A stretch of DNA of 8,891 nt from an uncultured Methylobacillus sp. (GTDB lineage Bacteria > Pseudomonadota > Gammaproteobacteria > Burkholderiales > Methylophilaceae): contig CAMLME010000076.1 of NCBI GenBank assembly GCA_946481235.1, positions 1 to 8,891 of the forward strand, read 5' to 3'. Under the pieces are notes generated by a model. That model ran no database searches and was not told the origin of the DNA. It saw only the letters and a program-made list of their open reading frames with translations. A program made the position numbers and the translations under genes. Numbering within the stretch: position 1 is the stretch's first letter; every line of letters starts with the position of its first letter. Of the stretch, positions 1-6,713 are shown piece by piece.

Positions 1-54
1 ACCGATGATCACGCCATAAAAGCGTATCGAGAAGCGAACGATGGCCGACATCAT
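1..54 (-). CDS. RND efflux pump, inner-membrane permease (CusA/CzcA-like), 5' end only
   Basis: Only the first 18 codons lie in the window: MMSAIVRFSIRFYGVIIG on the minus strand, open to the window edge. The start resembles that of heavy-metal-type RND permeases, which begin with a short amphipathic stretch of the form 'IVRFSIR' leading into the first membrane helix. Such pumps are trimeric proton-driven exporters in the inner membrane. The strongest support is position: it is the third gene after a TolC-family channel and a periplasmic adaptor, 6 bp past the adaptor stop. A GAGGA ribosome-binding site (complement of 65-69) inside the adaptor's last codons sits 10 nt before the ATG at 54, which favours that start over the second ATG at 51. 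The family call rests on context and 18 residues, so the substrate class is inference. Confidence 0.72.
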   Translation of the reverse strand, partial: MMSAIVRFSIRFYGVIIG

Positions 55-60
55 GCCGGT

Positions 61-1128
61 CTAGTCCTCATTCTCATTGGTGATCTGATACTTGAACTCT
101 TCCGACAAGAGCAATTGGGCGCCGCTGGTCACGACGGCCTCGCCGGCCTTGATGCTGCCGGCATTGAACCAGCCGTCGCCGGCCTCGCGTTCTGTGCTGA
201 TCTGGCGACGGATGAATCGATCTTCGGATTGCTTCTGATATACCCAGGGCTTGCCGCCGTACCAGACAACCGCAGATGCTGGAATGACGGTGCCCGGTAG
301 GGATTTTTCCGATTGCGCGAAATGTGCTGCGATACGCATGCCGACGCGCAGGTTATCGGCGGGTGCCCTGAAGAAATATGTCTTGCCCTGGATGGCGGCA
401 TCAGTCTGCGGCGCAGACGACACGAAGGCTGCGCGTACTGCCTTGCTGCCAGAGCCGGCCGGCTCCACCATCAGCACTGCATCCTTTCCGGGCGTAGACG
501 CATCGAACGGCAGTGTGACTTGCAACAGAACTTCCTTGTATTGCAGGAGCTTTTGCAGAGCCTCGCCCGCGGGCTGTTGCGTTGCCCATGCGGTCAACGT
601 TTCACCCCATTGCTGCCGCATGGTGTCGCGGATGCTTCCCGCAGCGGTTTCCGCGGCTGCAAGACGTGCTTCATCTGCCTTCCAGGTCGCCTCAGCTGCA
701 GCAACGGCTCGATCCGAAATATTGTGGTCGTCGCGGTTCAGTTGCAGCATGCGCTGATAGTCTTTCTGACTATTGGCTATCGAAGCCCGTACCACTCCGG
801 CTTCTGCTCGCGCCGCGAGATAGCGGGTGCGCAATTCGCTATAGCCATCCAGGTTGACGACGCTGCCGAATGCGGAAAGCTCCGCGCGATAATTTGCCGC
901 CTGTAGCGGGCTCACCACGATTCCGCTCTGGCGCTGCGTTTCAATGGAAAGCGTGACGACAGTGGCGCCGCTATCGGTCGAAACTCGTGGTGGGCTGGCG
1001 ATTTCTTCTTCCTGTTCCTCCTGCGAATAGGCTTCGTACTCGTCCTTGCCGTAAAACACCAGCAACCAGAACATGATGATGATGATCAACGCTTGCAGAA
1101 CGATGATCGTAAGTGTTTTGCGGTTCAT
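61..1128 (-). CDS. RND efflux periplasmic adaptor (membrane fusion protein, CusB/CzcB-like)
   Basis: This 355-residue protein would link an inner-membrane RND pump to an outer-membrane TolC-type channel. It has an N-terminal membrane anchor (about residues 5-26, very Ile/Leu-rich) and no lipobox. A Glu-rich linker follows (about 27-46, including EEQEEE), then a first half-lipoyl strand (about 86-95, AFGSVVNLDG) and a short helical hairpin (about 97-170, Ala/Arg/Glu-rich). The rest is a second lipoyl/beta-barrel part (about 195-275) and a membrane-proximal part with the family-typical IPASAVVWYGGKPWVY at 282-297. It is compact, and I see no Met-rich or His-rich metal-binding segment, so metal export is not shown. 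The start overlaps the upstream stop as ATGA (1125-1128), with GAGGA 9 nt before the ATG. Family assignment is firm; substrate is unknown. Confidence 0.9.
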   Translation of the reverse strand: MNRKTLTIIVLQALIIIIMFWLLVFYGKDEYEAYSQEEQEEEIASPPRVSTDSGATVVTLSIETQRQSGIVVSPLQAANYRAELSAFGSVVNLDGYSELRTRYLAARAEAGVVRASIANSQKDYQRMLQLNRDDHNISDRAVAAAEATWKADEARLAAAETAAGSIRDTMRQQWGETLTAWATQQPAGEALQKLLQYKEVLLQVTLPFDASTPGKDAVLMVEPAGSGSKAVRAAFVSSAPQTDAAIQGKTYFFRAPADNLRVGMRIAAHFAQSEKSLPGTVIPASAVVWYGGKPWVYQKQSEDRFIRRQISTEREAGDGWFNAGSIKAGEAVVTSGAQLLLSEEFKYQITNENED

Positions 1129-2540
1129 GACTGCGTGTCCTCAATGTTCTGCTCGGGTAAGGCAATGGAATCTTTATCGTCCAACGGTCGTTGCAAGGCA
1201 TCCTCAAGTGCCGCCAGCGCCTTGTGTGCTCGTATCATGGCGGCTATTCGGCCTTGTTCCGCGACGAGACCTTCAAGTTGTGTCGTCGTCCATTCCAGCC
1301 GGTCAATCTGGCCGGCCTTGAACTGTCGTTCGCTTTTGGCGATATTGTGCCGTTGTGCCACCATCATGCTTTCGGCTTTATCAAGCTCCGCCAGGCGGCT
1401 GGCGTACTGGGCGAGTGCCTGCTCCTGCTTGCCGATGATGCGAGCCTGCAAGGCTTCGAATTGCCGGGCTTCTACCTCGCGCATCGCCTCCGCTTCGGCG
1501 ATGGGGCCTTCGTTTTTGTTCGCTAGGCCAAGCAGGAGTGAGGCTCCGAGCGCCCAAAGATTGTCGCCCTGATCGAAGATATAACCCGGTGAAAGCACAA
1601 TGTCGGGGTGCTGTTTGGCGATTTCCAGTTTGAGTCTGGATTCGGCGGCATCGTAACGGGCGAGAGCGCTGCGGATGTCGAGTCGGTTGAGGAGGGCGGC
1701 GCGTTGCAACTCGGCTGGGGGTAACTTCTCGACGGGATGTATCGTCGGTAATTGGTCGTCGATTTTGATGACGTCAAGTGCGTGTACCGGTATGCCGATG
1801 GCAACAGCAAGCTCGGCGCGAAGCTCGGAATTGCGTGCAGCTTCAGTCGCTAGTGAGTTCTGCAGTTTCTGAAGCTGTAACCTGGCTGTTGCGAGGTCGA
1901 TGTCGGAAACCATTCCGGCTTCCAAACGTTTTTGCAACATCTGTACAATTGCTGATTGCAGGTCGGCTTCGCGTTGCAATAATCCTGTCTGGTGAAGCGC
2001 CGAACGGTATTCGATCAGGCTCGCTTGCAATCGACTACGTACTTGCCAGGCTTGCTGGCCGATATCGATGCGGGCGGCTTGGGAAAGGCTGGATGCCTGA
2101 TTGATTCTGGCCTGACGTTTGTTGCCGGTTTCGATAGGAATATCGAAACCGATACCGAGGGTCCAGGGCGAAATGCCACCATCGGTTTTGCTATGATGTT
2201 CTACGTTTCCGCTAATGGAAGGATTTGGTTTTTGGCCAGCGGTGATTTCCTGTGCCCGCGCAGCTTGCCATTGCGCGCGGGCCACTGCGAGTTGCGGGTG
2301 ATAGAGGAATGCGGCCAGCGTCAATTCCTTCAAACCCCAGATGCTGACGGGAAGCGCCTCGGCCGGATAGCCTTGCGATCGCATGTAGCGCTGTAATTCG
2401 GGAGAGCTTAAATCCCGCTCTGCAAATTGATTTGCCGTTTTATCGGCTTCAATCGCGTGGGGATGATAAGTTTGATTGGCGCAAGCGCTGACCAGTAAGA
2501 CCCCTACGACAAGGCTTAGCAGTGAATATCTCGAATTCAA
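1125..2540 (-). CDS. TolC-family outer-membrane efflux lipoprotein (CzcC/CusC-like)
   Basis: This 471-residue protein is the outer-membrane channel of the tripartite efflux system and the first gene of the operon. Residues 1-20 form a lipoprotein signal peptide ending in the lipobox V-S-A-C, with lipidation expected at Cys20. Two repeated outer-membrane efflux (OEP) units follow, about 70-250 and 280-450. Each is rich in long Ala/Gln/Glu helices that form the periplasmic tunnel. Residues 287-332 (LDIRSALARYDAAESRL, then IAKQHPDIVLSPGYIFDQG) match the segment typical of CzcC-like members. The start codon is TTG at 2540: an in-frame TAG lies four codons upstream and there is no in-frame ATG before the signal peptide ends, so TTG is forced. 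I see no good Shine-Dalgarno in front of it. The stop overlaps the adaptor ATG by four bases. Confidence 0.91.
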   Translation of the reverse strand: MNSRYSLLSLVVGVLLVSACANQTYHPHAIEADKTANQFAERDLSSPELQRYMRSQGYPAEALPVSIWGLKELTLAAFLYHPQLAVARAQWQAARAQEITAGQKPNPSISGNVEHHSKTDGGISPWTLGIGFDIPIETGNKRQARINQASSLSQAARIDIGQQAWQVRSRLQASLIEYRSALHQTGLLQREADLQSAIVQMLQKRLEAGMVSDIDLATARLQLQKLQNSLATEAARNSELRAELAVAIGIPVHALDVIKIDDQLPTIHPVEKLPPAELQRAALLNRLDIRSALARYDAAESRLKLEIAKQHPDIVLSPGYIFDQGDNLWALGASLLLGLANKNEGPIAEAEAMREVEARQFEALQARIIGKQEQALAQYASRLAELDKAESMMVAQRHNIAKSERQFKAGQIDRLEWTTTQLEGLVAEQGRIAAMIRAHKALAALEDALQRPLDDKDSIALPEQNIEDTQS

Positions 2541-2570
2541 AAGTGTGCACTAATTTCAAGGCAAAGCGAG

Positions 2571-2600
2571 ATATTACATGCCGAATTCAAAATTCGGCAA
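2571..2600 (-). promoter_or_regulatory. Candidate sigma-70 promoter for the efflux operon
   Basis: On the minus strand TTGCCG (complement of 2595-2600, four of six matches to TTGACA) and TAATAT (complement of 2571-2576, four of six to TATAAT) are 18 bp apart. Transcription would start near 2564, about 24 nt before the TTG start of the TolC-family gene. The match is moderate, but it is the best pair in this 93-bp divergent gap and it coincides with a perfect palindrome. It is unproven. Confidence 0.4.
2579..2599. promoter_or_regulatory. Operator-like palindrome in the divergent efflux / PHA-protein gap
   Basis: The sequence TGCCGAATT-CAA-AATTCGGCA is a perfect inverted repeat with 9-bp arms and a 3-bp centre. 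It overlaps the proposed -35 of the efflux promoter and fills its spacer up to 2 bp from the -10, which is where a DNA-binding regulator (a repressor or a MerR-type activator) would act. The half-site context CGAATTCAAAA occurs again at 2532-2542, exactly 50 bp away, at the start codon. An alternative is an RNA hairpin: on the plus strand it is followed by AATTTT, but no plus-strand gene lies upstream for it to terminate. The regulator is not in the window. Confidence 0.5.
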
Positions 2601-2633
2601 TTTTGCATCACGTAAAGTAATACGGGAGAAGAA

Positions 2634-2909
2634 ATGGCTGAAATTCACGTTAAACGCGCGCATGAACTTGCTCATGATCAAGCCAAACAATCGGTGCAGG
2701 CGGTGGCCGATAAGTTAAAGGATGACTTGGGGGCGAAATATAACTGGGTAGGCGATAGCTTGCAATTTGAATGTCCGGGAGCAGATGGCCGGATAGATGT
2801 GCTACCCAATGAGATTAGCGTTTCGGTTAAGCTCTCCTGGCTGCTTTCCGCAGCCAAGGGCAAGATAGAGCGCTCGATAGAAAGCTATCTGGATCAGTAT
2901 CTCGCCTGA
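2634..2909 (+). CDS. Polyhydroxyalkanoic acid system family protein (small granule-region protein)
   Basis: This 91-residue protein begins MAEIHVKRAHELAHDQAKQ and continues through an Ala/Lys-rich helix (about 10-33). A strand-rich middle, YNWVGDSLQFECPGADGRI, covers 36-54, and a C-terminal helix ends SIESYLDQYLA. The pattern matches the small PHA-system family (PHA_gran_rgn type) found near polyester-granule genes, but also alone, in beta- and gammaproteobacteria. Its biochemical role is not established. It has no signal peptide or membrane segment and is expected in the cytoplasm. GGGAG at 2624-2628, 5 nt before the ATG, fixes the start. It diverges from the efflux operon and no PHA synthase, depolymerase or phasin gene is in the window, so a link to polymer storage is family-based inference only. 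Confidence 0.78.
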   Translation: MAEIHVKRAHELAHDQAKQSVQAVADKLKDDLGAKYNWVGDSLQFECPGADGRIDVLPNEISVSVKLSWLLSAAKGKIERSIESYLDQYLA

Positions 2910-2917
2910 TTGCGGGG

Positions 2918-3169
2918 CTAGCCTTCATGTATTTTTGCGCTGACAGCATTCAGTGCATCCTGCAATGTTTCCTCTGGCAGTGCATTGATGTTTCCGGCAA
3001 GCAGTTCGGCAGCCTCTACAGCCGCTGAAGGCAAGTCATTGCTGCGTAACTCCGCGATCAGGCTGGCTGCGGCGCCGCTTACTTTCAGCAAGGCTTGGCG
3101 CTCCTTCATCAGTAGCTCGATTTCCGCTCTAAGCAGCGTGGTTTCCTGAGGGGTGATCGTGTCGTGCAT
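2918..3169 (-). CDS. Small protein of unknown function, 83 residues
   Basis: I do not recognise this protein. It has 83 residues, is acidic, and is almost entirely predicted helical. The first helix (about 8-29, TTLLRAEIELLMKERQALLKV) has heptad-like Leu/Ile spacing and could form a coiled coil. A small-residue stretch GAAASLIAEL follows, then two further amphipathic helices (about 47-58 and 65-80). There is no Cys, no signal peptide and no membrane segment. A GGAAA ribosome-binding site (complement of 3176-3180) is 6 nt before the ATG. It converges with the PHA-system gene (8 bp between stops) and is divergent from the tRNA-Leu/tig unit. Start signal, own promoter candidate and absence of a better gene on the other strand support it being real. 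A helical oligomerising or partner-binding protein is a guess. Confidence 0.68.
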   Translation of the reverse strand: MHDTITPQETTLLRAEIELLMKERQALLKVSGAAASLIAELRSNDLPSAAVEAAELLAGNINALPEETLQDALNAVSAKIHEG

Positions 3170-3196
3170 GAGAAATTTCCATGGTTGTGTGTCTTC

Positions 3197-3226
3197 ATCT
3201 TGCTACCCGGTAGTTGGCTTTGTCAA
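3197..3226 (-). promoter_or_regulatory. Candidate sigma-70 promoter for the small unknown gene
   Basis: A perfect TTGACA lies on the minus strand (complement of 3221-3226), followed after 18 bp by a weak -10, CAAGAT (complement of 3197-3202). A start near 3190 would give a leader of about 20 nt before the ATG at 3169. The strong -35 and the position are the evidence; the -10 matches only three of six positions. Confidence 0.35.
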
Positions 3227-3272
3227 ATTGGATTGCCGTGTTTTGACGGTTCCGCGAGGCTTGAGAGTCGGT

Positions 3273-3278
3273 TACAAT
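3273..3278 (+). promoter_or_regulatory. Candidate -10 element for the tRNA-Leu/tig transcript
   Basis: TACAAT matches the -10 consensus at five of six positions and lies 48 bp before the mature tRNA, a reasonable place for its promoter. No good -35 is found 16-18 bp upstream. TTGACG at 3243-3248 is a strong -35 word but 24 bp away, which is too far. The true -35 may be degenerate. Confidence 0.3.
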
Positions 3279-3290
3279 AGTCAAATTTCG

Positions 3291-3314
3291 GCTTGTCATA
3301 ATTGTCCGACAAGC
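3291..3314 (+). repeat. Inverted repeat in the leader just upstream of tRNA-Leu
   Basis: GCTTGTC (3291-3297) and GACAAGC (3308-3314) are perfect 7-bp complementary arms around a 10-nt centre, 12 bp before the tRNA 5' end. In RNA this would be a hairpin in the precursor leader, so it could affect 5' processing; in DNA it could be an operator. No function can be assigned. Confidence 0.4.
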
Positions 3315-3326
3315 ACCCTCGACACT

Positions 3327-3411
3327 GCGAAAGTGGCGGAATTGGTAGACGCACTGGATTTAGGTTCCAGCGCCGCAAGGCGTGAGAGTTCGAGTCTCTC
3401 CTTTCGCACCA
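3327..3411 (+). tRNA. tRNA-Leu (anticodon TAG / UAG)
   Basis: An 85-nt class II tRNA decoding CUN leucine codons, chiefly CUA. Visible parts: acceptor stem GCGAAAG (3327-3333) pairs with CTTTCGC (3401-3407); discriminator A at 3408; CCA encoded at 3409-3411. The anticodon arm is CTGGA / TTTAGGT / TCCAG with anticodon TAG at 3361-3363. The long variable arm CGCCGCAAGGCGT (3371-3383) is typical of leucine tRNAs. The T arm is GAGAG / TTCGAGT / CTCTC (3384-3400). All stems pair fully, so the gene looks intact. The tig start codon is only 30 bp downstream with no terminator between, so co-transcription with tig and release by tRNA processing is likely. Confidence 0.97.
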
Positions 3412-3441
3412 GATGATTATTGAACTAAGGATAGAACAGCT

Positions 3442-4746
3442 ATGCAAGCAACCGTGGAAACCCTGAGCAATCTGGAGCGCCGCATGACGGTGTCGGTGCC
3501 AATGAAGCCGATCGAGGAAGAAGTCGGACAGCGCCTCGGTCGCTTGGCACGTACCGTCAAAATGGCGGGTTTTCGTCCCGGCAAGGTGCCGATGAGCCTA
3601 GTGCAAAAGAACTACGGCCCACAAGTGTTTGACGAAGTTATTTCCAGCACTGTGGAGCGCAGCTTTACTGAAGCCGTTACCGAGAACAAACTGCGTGTCG
3701 CCGGTTACCCGAATATTGAGCAGAAGCCGAGCGCCGAAACCGAAGGTAGTTTCGAGTTTATCGCTACATTCGAAGTTTTCCCTGAAGTTGTGGTTGGAGA
3801 TTTGAGCACGGTTGCGATTGAGCGTCCCACGATTACCGTTGGTGCCGCCGATATCGACCGGACCATCGGCGTGTTGCAGAAACAGCGTGCTACCTATGAG
3901 CCGGTCAAGCGCGCCTCCAAGAAAGGCGACAAGCTGAGCGTTACCTTCCGTGCAGAAATCGACGGGCAGGAAGTCGAAAGCACTCAAGGCAACAGCATCG
4001 ATCTGATTCTCGGTGAAGACGGTCGCATTGCCGAGTTCGACGATAACCTGATCGGAGCCAAGGCTGGTTCCACAAAGAAATTCGATATTACTTACGCTGA
4101 AGACAATCCCAGCCCGCAGCTGGCCGGCAAGACCGTGTCCTACGAGGTGACGGTCAATGCTGTCGCTCAGATGAAGCTGCCGGAGCTGGATGCGGAATTT
4201 GCCAAGAGCCTTGGCATCGAAAGCGGCGATGTTGAAAAAATGCGTGCCGATATTCAGGATAGCCTGCAACAGGAAGTGACGAAGCGAGTACGTGCGAAAC
4301 TCAAGGAGCAGGTTTTCACAGCGCTGGTCGGTGCTGTCAACCTGGAGCTGCCGCGCTCGTTAATTGCATTGGAGGTCAATCGCCAGATGCAGGGGGCACG
4401 AGCAAATCTGGAGCAACGTGGCGTTGATCTTGCGCAGGTAACCCTCGAGCCATCGATGTTCGAAGAGCAAGCCAAACGCAGTGTGCATTTGCGTCTGATT
4501 CTGGCTGAATTGGTTAACAAGAATGAGCTGCACGCTACGCCGGAGCAAATTCGTGCCATGGTGGATGAGTTCGCCAAGAGCTTCGAGCAGCCGGAAGACG
4601 TGGTTCGCTGGTACTACGCGGATCCGCAGCGCCTGGACGAACCGATGGGCCTTGCAACCGAGGAAAACGTGGTTAACTGGGTGCTTGAACGTGCCAAGGT
4701 GACCGATAAGGCTGTTTCATTCGATGAATTGATGGGGAATGCCTGA
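3442..4746 (+). CDS. tig: Trigger factor (ribosome-associated chaperone / peptidyl-prolyl isomerase)
   Basis: This 434-residue protein is the usual length for trigger factor, which binds the ribosome near the exit tunnel and shields nascent chains. The N-terminal domain (about 1-115) carries the ribosome-docking signature GFRPGKVP at 43-50. The FKBP-like isomerase domain (about 158-245) includes the [14 protein letters not shown] strand region and [22 protein letters not shown]. The helical C-terminal chaperone arms cover about 250-434. No domain is missing. AAGGA at 3427-3431, 10 nt before the ATG, and the conserved N-terminus ([15 protein letters not shown]) support the start. It follows tRNA-Leu by 30 bp, and its TGA overlaps the clpP ATG by one base (TGATG), so clpP is probably translationally coupled. 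This is the classic tig-clpP-clpX order. Confidence 0.98.
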   Translation: MQATVETLSNLERRMTVSVPMKPIEEEVGQRLGRLARTVKMAGFRPGKVPMSLVQKNYGPQVFDEVISSTVERSFTEAVTENKLRVAGYPNIEQKPSAETEGSFEFIATFEVFPEVVVGDLSTVAIERPTITVGAADIDRTIGVLQKQRATYEPVKRASKKGDKLSVTFRAEIDGQEVESTQGNSIDLILGEDGRIAEFDDNLIGAKAGSTKKFDITYAEDNPSPQLAGKTVSYEVTVNAVAQMKLPELDAEFAKSLGIESGDVEKMRADIQDSLQQEVTKRVRAKLKEQVFTALVGAVNLELPRSLIALEVNRQMQGARANLEQRGVDLAQVTLEPSMFEEQAKRSVHLRLILAELVNKNELHATPEQIRAMVDEFAKSFEQPEDVVRWYYADPQRLDEPMGLATEENVVNWVLERAKVTDKAVSFDELMGNA

Positions 4747-5372
4747 TGAATACGCAAAACCACTGGGAGCCGCAAGGCCTCGGTTACATTCCGATGGTGA
4801 TCGAGCAGAGCGGTCGTGGCGAACGCTCCTATGATATTTACTCGCGCCTGCTCAAGGAGCGTGTGATTTTCCTGGTGGGGCCGGTCAATGACATGACTGC
4901 CAATCTGATCGTCGCCCAATTATTGTTTCTCGAGGCGGAAAATCCGGACAAGGATATTTCGCTGTACATTAACTCGCCGGGCGGGTCGGTGACTGCCGGC
5001 ATGGCGATTTACGACACCATGCAGTTCATCAAGCCCGACGTCAGCACCCTATGTATTGGCCAAGCCGCCAGCATGGGGGCTTTATTGCTGACTGCTGGCG
5101 CCAAGGGCAAGCGTTATTGCCTGCCGAACTCGCGCTTGATGATTCATCAGCCCTTGGGCGGTTTCCAGGGTCAGGCTTCGGACATCGAAATTCATGCCAA
5201 GGAAATTCTGTTCTTACGTCAGCGTCTGAATGAAATACTTGCTACGCAAACTGGTCAAAGTATTGAGACTATCGAGCATGATACCGATCGCGACAACTTC
5301 ATGAGCGCCACACAATCCGTAAACTACGGCTTGGTGGATAAGGTGATTGCCAGCCGCGGCGAGGCCGCATAA
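4746..5372 (+). CDS. clpP: ATP-dependent Clp protease, proteolytic subunit
   Basis: This 208-residue serine protease forms the two-ring, 14-subunit barrel that degrades proteins fed by ClpX (or ClpA). The catalytic triad is visible: Ser109 in GQAASMGA, His134 in LMIHQP, and Asp183 in TDRDNFMSA. These match Ser-His-Asp of the Escherichia coli enzyme, offset by two. A short propeptide of about 12 residues precedes the mature-like start YIPMVIEQ. The sequence [16 protein letters not shown] (77-92), which forms part of the oxyanion region, is intact. The start overlaps the tig stop by one base; a GGGGA run in the end of tig is the probable ribosome-binding site. clpX follows 35 bp later with no terminator. 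Confidence 0.98.
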   Translation: MNTQNHWEPQGLGYIPMVIEQSGRGERSYDIYSRLLKERVIFLVGPVNDMTANLIVAQLLFLEAENPDKDISLYINSPGGSVTAGMAIYDTMQFIKPDVSTLCIGQAASMGALLLTAGAKGKRYCLPNSRLMIHQPLGGFQGQASDIEIHAKEILFLRQRLNEILATQTGQSIETIEHDTDRDNFMSATQSVNYGLVDKVIASRGEAA

Positions 5373-5407
5373 GATATGACAACGTTAGTAATTATCAGGA
5401 AATAGTC

Positions 5408-6676
5408 ATGACCAGTAAGTCGGAAGGTGAAAAGCTGCTGTATTGCTCGTTTTGCGGCAAGAGCCAGCATGAAGTACGCAAGCTCATCGCCGGTCCTTCC
5501 GTATTCATTTGCGACGAATGCGTCGACTTGTGCAACGACATCATCCGCGAAGAAGTGCTGGATGAGAACAGCCTCAAGCCGCGTAGCAGTAATCTGCCGA
5601 CGCCGAAGGAAATTTGCGAGATTCTCGATCAGTACGTGATTGGTCAGACGCCGGCAAAAAAAATCCTTTCGGTAGCAGTTTACAATCATTACAAGCGCCT
5701 TGGTCAGTCAACCCAGAAGGACGAAGTCGAGATTGCGAAGACCAATATCCTGTTGATTGGACCAACAGGCTCCGGTAAGACTCTTCTGGCGCAGACGCTG
5801 GCACGGCTGCTGGATGTTCCGTTCGTGATTGCTGATGCGACTACCCTGACTGAAGCCGGCTATGTGGGCGAAGACGTCGAAAACATCATGCAGAAGCTGT
5901 TGCAGAAATGCGACTATGAAGTCGAAAAAGCGCAGCGTGGCATAGTCTATATTGATGAAATCGATAAGATTTCACGTAAATCCGATAATCCTTCGATCAC
6001 ACGCGATGTGTCTGGCGAGGGCGTGCAACAAGCACTGCTGAAACTGATCGAAGGTACGATCGCATCCGTTCCCCCGCAAGGCGGACGTAAGCATCCGAAC
6101 CAGGAATTCGTGCAGCTCGATACCACCAATATCCTGTTCATTTGCGGTGGCGCATTCGATGGTCTGGATAAGGTTATCCGTCGTCGTTCGGAAAAAGGTG
6201 GCATCGGATTCGGCGCTGAAGTAAAGAGCAAAGACGATGCGCGTGCAGTAGGTGAAGTGTTGCGTGAAGTGGAGCCCGAAGATCTTATCAAGTTCGGCTT
6301 GATTCCCGAGTTTGTTGGCCGCTTGCCGGCGGTCGCAACGCTGGAGTCCCTGGACGAAGCTGCGTTGATGAAAATTCTTGTTGAACCCAAGAACGCGTTG
6401 ACCAAGCAGTATGTCAAACTTTTTAAAATGGAAGGTGTGGAGCTTGAGTTCCGCGAATCCGCATTGACGCTGGTTGCCAAGAAGGCGCTGGAACGCAAGA
6501 CGGGTGTCCGCGGTTTGCGGTCGATACTGGAACATTCGTTGATCGATATCATGTTCGATTTGCCTTCCTTGACTAATTTAAGCAAGGTAGTGGTGGACGA
6601 GGGCGTGGTACGCGGTGATACGCCTCCGCTCCTGATCTATTCCGACCAGCCGCGTGTCGCCGAGTCTGCCAACTGA
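5408..6676 (+). CDS. clpX: ClpX, AAA+ unfoldase subunit of the ClpXP protease
   Basis: This 422-residue hexameric unfoldase recognises tagged or damaged substrates, unfolds them with ATP and threads them into ClpP. The N-terminal zinc domain has Cys13, Cys16, Cys35 and Cys38. Walker A is GPTGSGKT (118-125) and Walker B is IVYIDEID (179-186) with Asp183/Glu184. Pore elements are GYVG (151-154) and RKH (227-229). The ClpP-docking loop IGF is at 266-268. The arginine finger is Arg305 in EFVGRLP, and sensor II is Arg368 in GVRGLRS. All functional loops are present, so it should be active with the adjacent ClpP. AGGA at 5397-5400, 7 nt before the ATG, fits the start. The gene is probably co-transcribed with tig and clpP. 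Confidence 0.98.
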   Translation: MTSKSEGEKLLYCSFCGKSQHEVRKLIAGPSVFICDECVDLCNDIIREEVLDENSLKPRSSNLPTPKEICEILDQYVIGQTPAKKILSVAVYNHYKRLGQSTQKDEVEIAKTNILLIGPTGSGKTLLAQTLARLLDVPFVIADATTLTEAGYVGEDVENIMQKLLQKCDYEVEKAQRGIVYIDEIDKISRKSDNPSITRDVSGEGVQQALLKLIEGTIASVPPQGGRKHPNQEFVQLDTTNILFICGGAFDGLDKVIRRRSEKGGIGFGAEVKSKDDARAVGEVLREVEPEDLIKFGLIPEFVGRLPAVATLESLDEAALMKILVEPKNALTKQYVKLFKMEGVELEFRESALTLVAKKALERKTGVRGLRSILEHSLIDIMFDLPSLTNLSKVVVDEGVVRGDTPPLLIYSDQPRVAESAN

Positions 6677-6696
6677 CGTTAGAAATTCGGTTGCGC

Positions 6697-6713
6697 GTAC
6701 CCTTGAAGGGTAC
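6697..6713. repeat. Palindrome surrounding the -35 of the lon heat-shock promoter
   Basis: GTACCCTTGAAGGGTAC has 8-bp complementary arms around a single central G. As RNA from clpX read-through it could form a 6-bp stem with loop TTGAA, but no T-run follows, so it is not a standard intrinsic terminator. As DNA it centres on the sigma-32 -35 word and could be a repressor site. It may also be a chance extension of CTTGAA, which is itself nearly self-complementary. Confidence 0.5.

Noticed and set aside
313..906. Plus-strand open frame of 197 codons, Cys/Arg-rich
   Set aside because: It is antisense to the efflux adaptor; its composition is that of a reversed coding frame and it has no recognisable domain.
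2541..2562. CTTGAAA on the minus strand before the TolC-family gene as a second heat-shock promoter
   Set aside because: There is no CCCCAT-like -10 at the right distance downstream.
2580..2604. GCCGAATT/AATTCGGC hairpin plus AATTTT as a plus-strand terminator
   Set aside because: There is no plus-strand gene upstream, and the palindrome overlaps a plausible minus-strand promoter; an operator is the better reading.
2910..2923. GGCTAGCC palindrome (2916-2923) between the convergent genes as a shared terminator
   Set aside because: It is only 8 bp, has no loop and mostly overlaps the end of a coding frame; too little to call.
3153..3416. Plus-strand open frame (87 codons) containing KVAELVDALDLGSS
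   Set aside because: It is tRNA-Leu read as protein; the same string is a familiar artefact of leucine tRNA genes.
3223..3447. Minus-strand open frame (74 codons) with the string CERRDSNSH across the tRNA
   Set aside because: It is the antisense reading of the tRNA-Leu gene, a well-known source of false protein annotations.
3598..4269. Minus-strand open frame of 223 codons
   Set aside because: It is a shadow of tig, whose three domains are clear in the plus frame.
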